A stretch of 10,769 bases of DNA from Burkholderiales bacterium (GTDB lineage Bacteria > Pseudomonadota > Gammaproteobacteria > Burkholderiales > Burkholderiaceae_C): assembly GCA_011390055.1 (NCBI GenBank), contig JAABTC010000038.1, forward strand, positions 1-10,769, given 5' to 3'. The notes under the pieces were generated by a model that saw only the letters and a list, made by a program, of their open reading frames with translations, did no database searches and was not told where the DNA came from. Numbering within the stretch: position 1 is the stretch's first letter; every line of letters begins with the position of its first letter. A program made the position numbers and the translations under genes. Positions 6,446-10,769 of the stretch are shown here, in pieces.

Positions 6446-6982
6446 ATGTTGCAATCAATCCTTGCCAGCGTCGGCGATGCCACGCTGCAGCGCGCCGTGC
6501 TGTGGGTCAACCACCTGCTGACGGCGGAGCCCGTGGCCCGCGAACGTCTGCAGCCGCATGCCGGCAAGCACCTGCGGCTCGAACTGACCGACTGGCCCTC
6601 GGCGCTGCCCGCGCCGCCGCCCGCCCGCCTGACGGTGACGCCGGCGGGGCTGTTCGAGGCCGCCGACACCGAGGCCGCCAGCGCCGGGGCCGCAGCGCTG
6701 CCACCGGCCGATCTGGTGCTGCGCATCGCCGCGTCCGATCCGGTGGGGTGGCTGGTCGCGCTCACCCGCGGTGAGCGGCCCGCGGTCGACGTCCAGGGCG
6801 ACGCCCAGCTGGCCGGTGAGTTGCAATGGTTGGCGGCCAACCTGCGTTGGGACGCCGAAGGCGACCTGGCACGCTTCACCGGCGGGCCGGTGGCCCACCA
6901 GCTCGCCTCGCTGGGGCGCACGCTGCGCGACGGATTGCGGCGCTGGAGCCCCCCGGCGCCCGACGACCCGCGCCGGCCATGA
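6446..6982 (+). CDS. ubiJ: Ubiquinone biosynthesis accessory factor UbiJ (SCP2 domain)
   Basis: UbiJ (formerly YigP) is a lipid-binding SCP2-like protein that, with UbiK, supports the aerobic ring-hydroxylating Ubi complex by holding hydrophobic ubiquinone intermediates. The protein has 178 residues. The N-terminus (LQRAVLWVNHLLTAEP, then RLQPHAGK at 34-41) fits family starts. The C-terminal half has the typical QGDAQLAGELQWLAANLRWD, DLARF and AHQL blocks. An Ala/Pro-rich loop lies at about 52-87. ATG 6446 is preferred over in-frame ATGs at 6374 and 6416, which would place the putative -10 inside the gene and add residues unlike the family. Its TGA overlaps the ATG of ubiB (ATGA), so the two are co-translated. 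In many Burkholderiales ubiE stands nearby upstream; here the neighbour is the divergent exopolysaccharide operon. Confidence 0.9.
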   Translation: MLQSILASVGDATLQRAVLWVNHLLTAEPVARERLQPHAGKHLRLELTDWPSALPAPPPARLTVTPAGLFEAADTEAASAGAAALPPADLVLRIAASDPVGWLVALTRGERPAVDVQGDAQLAGELQWLAANLRWDAEGDLARFTGGPVAHQLASLGRTLRDGLRRWSPPAPDDPRRP

Positions 6983-8532
6983 CGCAGCTGCTGCGTCTGG
7001 CCGTCATTGCCTTCACCCTGCTGCGCTTCGGCGTCGATGACATCGCGCTGTCCGGCCTGCGCCGCGGCGGGCTGCGCACGCTCTCGCGCCTGGCCAAGCT
7101 GGGCCGCAGCTACAGCGAGCCGCGCGGCGTGCGGCTGCGGCAGGCCCTCGAGCGCCTGGGCCCCATCTTCGTCAAGTTCGGCCAGCTCCTGTCGACCCGG
7201 CGCGACCTGCTGCCGCTGGACGTGGCCGACGAGCTGGCCAAGCTGCAAGACCGCGTGCCGCCTTTTCCCGGCGAGCACGCGATCGCACTGATCGAAAGGG
7301 CCTTCGGCAAGCCCATCGATGCGGTGTTCGCGAACTTCGACGTGGAGCCGGTGGCCAGCGCCTCGATCGCCCAGGTGCACTTCGCCACCCTGCACGGCGG
7401 ACGCGAGGTGGCGGTGAAGGTGCTGCGGCCGGGCATGCTCGCGGCGATCGAGAGCGATCTGGCATTGCTGCGGCGTCTGGCCGGCTGGATCGAGCGCAGC
7501 AGCGTCGACGGCAAACGCCTGAAGCCGCGCGAGGTGGTGGCCGAATTCGACGTCTACCTGCACGACGAGCTTGACCTGGTGCGCGAGGCGGCCAACGGCG
7601 CGCAGCTGCGCCGCAACATGGCGGGGCTGGCGCTGGTCGAGGTGCCCGAGATGGTGTGGGACCTGTGCACGCCCGGGGTGATGGTCATGCAGCGCATGCA
7701 CGGTCTGCCGATCAGCCAGACCGAGGCGCTGCGTGCGGCTGGCATCGACCTGCGCAAGCTCGCGCGCGACGGCGTGACGATCTTCTTCACGCAGGTGTTC
7801 CGCGACGGCTTCTTCCATGCCGACATGCACCCGGGCAACATCCGCGTGAGCATCGAGCCGGCCACCTTCGGCCGCTACATCGCGCTCGACTTCGGCATCG
7901 TCGGCACCCTCACCGACAAGGACCGCGACTACCTGGCGCAGAACTTCACCGCCTTTTTCCGGCGCGACTACAAACGCGTGGCGATGCTCCACCTCGAGAG
8001 CGGCTGGGTGCCTGCCAGCACGCGGGTCGATGCCCTCGAAAGCGCGATCCGCACCGTCTGCGAGCCGCTGTTCGACCGGCCGCTGAAGGACATCTCGCTC
8101 GGGCAGGTGCTGCTGCGCCTGTTCCAGACCTCGCGCCGCTTCAATGTCGAGATCCAGCCCCAGCTCGTGCTGCTGCAGAAGACCCTGCTCAACATCGAAG
8201 GCCTGGGCCGCCAGCTCGACCCCGACCTCGACCTTTGGAGCACGGCCAAGCCGTTCCTGGAACGCTGGATGAACGAGCAGATCGGCTGGGTCGGCCTCAC
8301 CGACCGGCTCAAGGACGAGGCCCCGCGCTATGCCCAGCTGTTGCCCGAGTTGCCGCGGCTGCTGCACGCGGCGCTGCAGCGGCGCGAGGAATCCCCGGCG
8401 ATGCTGGCCCTGCTCGAAGAGCAGCGCCGCACCAACCGCATGCTGCGCGCTGCGTTGTGGGTCGGTTTCGGGTTCGCCGCGGGGCTGCTGGTGGCGCAGT
8501 TGCTGATGCGCTTCGCACCGCTGTGGCACTGA
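6979..8532 (+). CDS. ubiB: Ubiquinone biosynthesis protein UbiB (ABC1/ADCK/UbiB atypical kinase)
   Basis: UbiB is an inner-membrane-associated atypical kinase/ATPase needed for ubiquinone synthesis, thought to help extract or present lipid precursors to the Ubi complex. The 517 residues are of normal length. Family marks are all present: KFGQ at 66-69 (the KxGQ motif unique to the family), the Ala-rich loop ASASIAQVH (126-134) in place of a Gly-rich loop, VAVK with the nucleotide-binding Lys147, the catalytic loop HADMHPGN (280-287) and the metal-binding DFG (304-306). Two hydrophobic segments close the protein, the last about 492-511 (ALWVGFGFAAGLLVAQLLM). ATG 6979 overlaps the ubiJ stop. 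The frame is open further upstream but codes no family sequence there. Confidence 0.97.
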   Translation: MTQLLRLAVIAFTLLRFGVDDIALSGLRRGGLRTLSRLAKLGRSYSEPRGVRLRQALERLGPIFVKFGQLLSTRRDLLPLDVADELAKLQDRVPPFPGEHAIALIERAFGKPIDAVFANFDVEPVASASIAQVHFATLHGGREVAVKVLRPGMLAAIESDLALLRRLAGWIERSSVDGKRLKPREVVAEFDVYLHDELDLVREAANGAQLRRNMAGLALVEVPEMVWDLCTPGVMVMQRMHGLPISQTEALRAAGIDLRKLARDGVTIFFTQVFRDGFFHADMHPGNIRVSIEPATFGRYIALDFGIVGTLTDKDRDYLAQNFTAFFRRDYKRVAMLHLESGWVPASTRVDALESAIRTVCEPLFDRPLKDISLGQVLLRLFQTSRRFNVEIQPQLVLLQKTLLNIEGLGRQLDPDLDLWSTAKPFLERWMNEQIGWVGLTDRLKDEAPRYAQLLPELPRLLHAALQRREESPAMLALLEEQRRTNRMLRAALWVGFGFAAGLLVAQLLMRFAPLWH

Positions 8533-8540
8533 CCTAAACT
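8512..8540 (+). promoter_or_regulatory. Possible sigma-70 promoter for the symporter
   Basis: TTCGCA (8512-8517, 4 of 6) and TAAACT (8535-8540, 4 of 6) are separated by exactly 17 bases. The -35 lies inside the end of ubiB. The predicted start is near 8547, about 30 bases before the GTG. It would give the symporter expression apart from ubiJ-ubiB. Each half is only a moderate match. Confidence 0.35.
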
Positions 8541-8566
8541 TAGTCGCCATCACCCACCCCACCTGC

Positions 8567-8570
8567 GGAG
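8567..8570 (+). promoter_or_regulatory. Ribosome binding site of the symporter
   Basis: GGAG is 6 bases before GTG 8577 and supports that codon as the start. The resulting protein begins directly with its first membrane helix, as usual in the family. Confidence 0.6.
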
Positions 8571-8576
8571 TTCGAC

Positions 8577-10073
8577 GTGCTGATCGCCTTCGTCATCGCC
8601 TACCTGCTGGTCACCATCGCCATCGGCCTCGTGGCGGCGCGCCGCGTCCATGGTTCGAAAGACTTCCTGGTCGCCGGCCGCTCGCTGCCGCTGTACATGA
8701 ACGTCGCGACGGTGTTCGCCACCTGGTTCGGCGCCGAGACGGTGCTGTCGGTGTCGTCGACCTTTGCCAAGGACGGCTTGAACGGCATCCCGGGCGACCC
8801 CTTCGGCGCATCGCTCTGCCTGGTGATCGCGGCACTGCTGTTCGCCAAGCTGTTCTACCGCATGAACCTGCTGACGATCGGCGACTTCTACAAGCAGCGC
8901 TACGGCAAGGGCGTCGAAGTGCTCACCAGCGTGGCCATCGTGCTCAGCTACCTGGGCTGGACCTCGGCCCAGATGACCGCGCTGGGGCTGGTCATCGCCA
9001 CGCTGTCGGGCGGGGCGGTCGACCTCAGCACCGGCATCATGCTCGGCGCGGCGGTGGTGGTGGTCTACACCATCTTCGGCGGCATGTGGTCGGTGGCCTT
9101 CACCGACCTGTTCCAGACCATCGTGATCCTGGTCGGCCTGACGCTCGTCGCGTTCCTGGTCGGCGACCTGGCCGGCGGTGCCGGCAACGTCATCGCCCAG
9201 GCCGCCGCCGAGGGCAAGCTGACGATGTTCCCGGCCGACATGGACGCGGCGGCGTGGTGGGCGATGGCCGGTGCGTTCTTCGCCTTCGCCTTCGGCTCGG
9301 TGCCGCAGCAAGACGTGTTCCAGCGCATGACCAGCGCCAAGGACGAGAAGACGGCGGTGCGCGGCACGTTGATCGGCGGGCTGGTCTATTTCTGCTTCGC
9401 TTTCGTGCCGATCTTCATCGCCTACGCGGCGCTGGTGACCGACCCGGCGATGAAGGCCCTGTTCGAATCGGACGACGCGCGCGAAGTCCAGCGCATCCTG
9501 CCCGAACTGGTGCTCGGCAAGATGCCGCTGTGGGCCCAGATCATGTTCTTCGGCGCGCTGCTGTCGGCCATCCTGTCGACGGCCAGCGGCGCACTGCTGG
9601 CACCCACGGCCCTCTTCACCGAGAACGTGCTGCGGCCCTTCGTGCCGCGCATGAGCGACCGGCAGTTCCTGCTCACGCTGCGCATCATCCTGGTCACTTT
9701 CACGGCCGGCGCGTTGCTGTTCGCGTTGAACAGCCGCAGCACGATGTACGAGATGGTGCAGAACGCCTACAACGTGACGCTGGCCGGTGCCTTTGTCCCG
9801 TTGGTGGCGGGCGCGTACTGGAAGCGCGCCACGACGCAGGGTGCGTTGTTCTCGATCGTCCTGGGCATCGGCACCTGGCTGGCCGCCAACCAGGTCGCGG
9901 CCGAGGCCCTGGTGCCGCCGAACCTGGTTGGCTTCTTCGCCTCGGTGGCCGGCATGCTGCTGGGGTCGCTGGTGCCGCAGGTCATCGCCAACCGCGGCCA
10001 CTCGATCGAAGCGGCCATCCGCGCCGGGCAACACCCGCAGCACCACCCACGGCCGCACGCCAAGCCGCACTGA
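8577..10073 (+). CDS. Sodium:solute symporter (SSS family), substrate unknown
   Basis: This is an inner-membrane secondary transporter of the SSS family (PF00474, LeuT fold), driving uptake of a small solute with sodium. The 498 residues hold about 13 hydrophobic helices. Family marks are GSKDFLVAGRSLP (26-38), ATWFGAETVL (48-57), the signature GGMWSVAFTDLFQ (168-180) and SAILSTASGALL (330-341), where Ser334 and Thr335 sit at the usual Na2 sodium site. No long C-terminal histidine-kinase fusion is present. The tail after about 473 is hydrophilic and ends with five His in 13 residues (486-498). The start is GTG with GGAG at spacing 6. It begins 45 bases after ubiB. Substrate cannot be assigned; proline, pantothenate or monocarboxylates are all transported by relatives. 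Confidence 0.92.
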   Translation: MLIAFVIAYLLVTIAIGLVAARRVHGSKDFLVAGRSLPLYMNVATVFATWFGAETVLSVSSTFAKDGLNGIPGDPFGASLCLVIAALLFAKLFYRMNLLTIGDFYKQRYGKGVEVLTSVAIVLSYLGWTSAQMTALGLVIATLSGGAVDLSTGIMLGAAVVVVYTIFGGMWSVAFTDLFQTIVILVGLTLVAFLVGDLAGGAGNVIAQAAAEGKLTMFPADMDAAAWWAMAGAFFAFAFGSVPQQDVFQRMTSAKDEKTAVRGTLIGGLVYFCFAFVPIFIAYAALVTDPAMKALFESDDAREVQRILPELVLGKMPLWAQIMFFGALLSAILSTASGALLAPTALFTENVLRPFVPRMSDRQFLLTLRIILVTFTAGALLFALNSRSTMYEMVQNAYNVTLAGAFVPLVAGAYWKRATTQGALFSIVLGIGTWLAANQVAAEALVPPNLVGFFASVAGMLLGSLVPQVIANRGHSIEAAIRAGQHPQHHPRPHAKPH

Positions 10074-10102
10074 AACGGTTTCGGGTCACGAGCCCATGCA
10101 CC

Positions 10103-10220
10103 CCGTTTGGGGTGAGGTATCGAAGCCGCGTGCGCGCCCCTCCTTCGATACCTCAGGACGAACGGCGGGTGCACCCTTCGATACCTCAGGGCGAACGGGG
10201 ATCGAGCTCAGGGCGAGCGG
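10103..10220. repeat. Cluster of REP-like short repeats (one inverted, two direct, one partial)
   Basis: A 23-base unit CTTCGATACCTCAGGACGAACGG occurs at 10143-10165 and again at 10176-10198 with one change (A to G). A reverse-complement copy lies at 10103-10125 with 4 mismatches, all inside one 5-base block. A shortened copy CTCAGGGCGAGCGG is at 10207-10220. The first two form a stem of 13 perfect pairs (10113-10125 with 10143-10155) around a 17-base loop. The unit resembles short dispersed intergenic repeats known in Burkholderiales genomes (CTTCGA..CTCAGG.CGAACGG type), from memory and not by search. It may end symporter transcription, though there is no T-run. Confidence 0.85.
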
Positions 10221-10235
10221 AACAGGCGCTCTCTC

Positions 10236-10241
10236 TATAAT
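10236..10241 (+). promoter_or_regulatory. Perfect -10 hexamer before the zinc-ribbon gene
   Basis: TATAAT is an exact consensus -10, placing transcription start near 10248 and the ATG about 22 bases later. No TTGACA-like -35 is present at 16-18 bases; that position (10212-10219) falls in the last partial repeat. It may be activator-dependent or rely on the -10 alone. Confidence 0.6.
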
Positions 10242-10269
10242 GCGCGGTTACGTTTTCCAAGGTTGACCG

Positions 10270-10635
10270 ATGCCGATCTACGCCTATCGCTGCGCCGCCT
10301 GCGGGCACACGAAAGACGTGCTGCGCAAGATTTCCGATCCGCCGCTGGCCGATTGCCCTGCCTGCGGCGCGCCGCGTTTCGAGAAACAGGTCACCGCGGC
10401 CGGCTTCCAGTTGAAGGGCTCGGGCTGGTACGCGACCGACTTCCGCAACCCACCGGCAGCGGCCTCCAAACCAGGGGCCGACGGCGCCAAGGCCGAAACC
10501 GGCGATGCGTCGAAGACGCCGGCCGAGGGTGCAGCGCCGGCCCCGGCGGTGACCCCGGCCGCAGCGACTGCCGCTCCGGCTGCGGCCACCAACACGAAGC
10601 CCGCAGCCTCAGGTTCGCCGACCCAGGCCACTTGA
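10270..10635 (+). CDS. FmdB-family zinc ribbon protein with Ala/Pro-rich tail
   Basis: This 121-residue protein belongs to the FmdB/CxxC_CxxC_SSSS regulatory-type zinc-ribbon family. The core is residues 1-50: MPIYAYRC, the zinc ligands Cys8, Cys11, Cys29 and Cys32 in two CxxC knuckles (CAAC and CPAC), and FEKQVTAAGFQLKGSGWY, where the family keeps the F.LKG.GWY block. From about 59 the chain is low complexity (Ala, Pro, Thr, Lys) and presumably disordered. The name derives from a formamidase-regulator annotation and does not show function; a nucleic-acid or protein-binding role is only likely. AAGG stands 7 bases before ATG 10270. The DUF502 gene follows after 16 bases, an arrangement often seen in Burkholderiales ahead of aspS, so they are probably one operon. 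Confidence 0.92.
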   Translation: MPIYAYRCAACGHTKDVLRKISDPPLADCPACGAPRFEKQVTAAGFQLKGSGWYATDFRNPPAAASKPGADGAKAETGDASKTPAEGAAPAPAVTPAAATAAPAAATNTKPAASGSPTQAT

Positions 10636-10651
10636 ACGCGCAGCATCGGCC

Positions 10652-10769
10652 ATGAAGAAATACATCGTCGCCGGCCTCTTGGTATGGCTGCCACTGGCCG
10701 TGACCGTCTGGCTCCTGCCCACCGTTCTCGGCATGGTCGACGGGATCTTCGGCTGGCTGCTCAGCGGCA
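10652..10769 (+). CDS. DUF502 family membrane protein, 3' end missing
   Basis: Only the first 39 codons are in the window. They read MKKYIVAGLLVWLPLAVTVW and then a second hydrophobic stretch ending GMVDGIFGWLLSG, the typical opening of DUF502 (PF04367) membrane proteins, whose function is not established. Two membrane helices are expected in the full protein of about 200-220 residues. The frame runs off the edge at 10769 with no stop. It is 16 bases after the zinc-ribbon gene with only a weak ribosome site, consistent with co-transcription. Confidence 0.85.
   Translation, partial: MKKYIVAGLLVWLPLAVTVWLLPTVLGMVDGIFGWLLSG

Noticed and set aside
8535..8544. CTAA-AC-TTAG inverted repeat ahead of the symporter as an operator.
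   Set aside because: Arms of 4 bases are too short to tell from chance, and one arm is part of the putative -10.
3697..8562. A minus-strand frame open for about 1620 codons, running from beyond ubiB down to the end of the barrel gene.
   Set aside because: Only its last 417 codons (3697-4950) encode a recognisable protein with its own signal peptide and strong ribosome site. The rest is antisense to ubiJ/ubiB or out of frame with the sugar transferase, and is open because GC-rich DNA has few stops.
8550..10070. A 506-codon minus-strand frame opposite the symporter.
   Set aside because: It is rich in Arg, Gln, His and Gly with no domain or membrane pattern, a typical antisense shadow of a GC-rich membrane-protein gene.
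10073..10108. AAACGG and CCGTTT pairing around GGG/CCC just after the symporter, as a terminator.
   Set aside because: The stem is interrupted and there is no T-run; the nearby repeat stem is the stronger structure.

Overview
The window is chromosomal DNA of a high-GC betaproteobacterium, most likely order Burkholderiales and the Rubrivivax-Leptothrix-Methylibium side of it. The evidence is the dense GC-rich coding, the order ubiJ-ubiB-(symporter)-FmdB-type zinc ribbon-DUF502 (known from many Burkholderiales, usually followed by aspS), and PEP-CTERM/exopolysaccharide genes of the type found in free-living members of this group. The genus cannot be fixed from the sequence.

Left part (1-2682): the 3' two thirds of a family-4 glycosyltransferase runs in from outside the window. 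A PEP-CTERM surface protein follows (921-1532) and ends at a clear intrinsic terminator. Next come a small lipoprotein on the minus strand (1595-2026) and an unrecognised conserved-looking plus-strand gene (2182-2682).

Middle (2671-6362, minus strand): a compact three-gene operon in the order membrane sugar-phosphate transferase, EpsL-like outer-membrane barrel, UDP-glucose 4-epimerase (galE), with gaps of 17 and 3 bases. This is the start of an exopolysaccharide pathway: galE supplies nucleotide sugar, the transferase loads the first sugar on undecaprenyl phosphate, and the barrel serves at the outer membrane. Together with the glycosyltransferase and the PEP-CTERM protein it fits an exosortase-linked exopolysaccharide locus, though no exosortase lies in the window. 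galE carries Cys at the pocket position that sets substrate size, so it may also act on UDP-GlcNAc/GalNAc.

Right part (6446-10769, plus strand): ubiJ and ubiB (ubiquinone synthesis, ATGA overlap), a sodium:solute symporter of unknown substrate with a His-rich tail, a cluster of short repeats, an FmdB-type zinc-ribbon protein behind a perfect TATAAT, and the first 39 codons of a DUF502 membrane protein. The ubi genes and the exopolysaccharide operon diverge from an 83-base intergenic region.

No gap between genes exceeds about 200 bases. I see no tRNA, rRNA, CRISPR array, transposase or phage gene. I do not see a clearly new multi-gene system. The points most worth checking are the GalE pocket residue, the palindromic stop-codon overlap, the repeat cluster abutting the zinc-ribbon promoter, and the two small uncharacterised genes.
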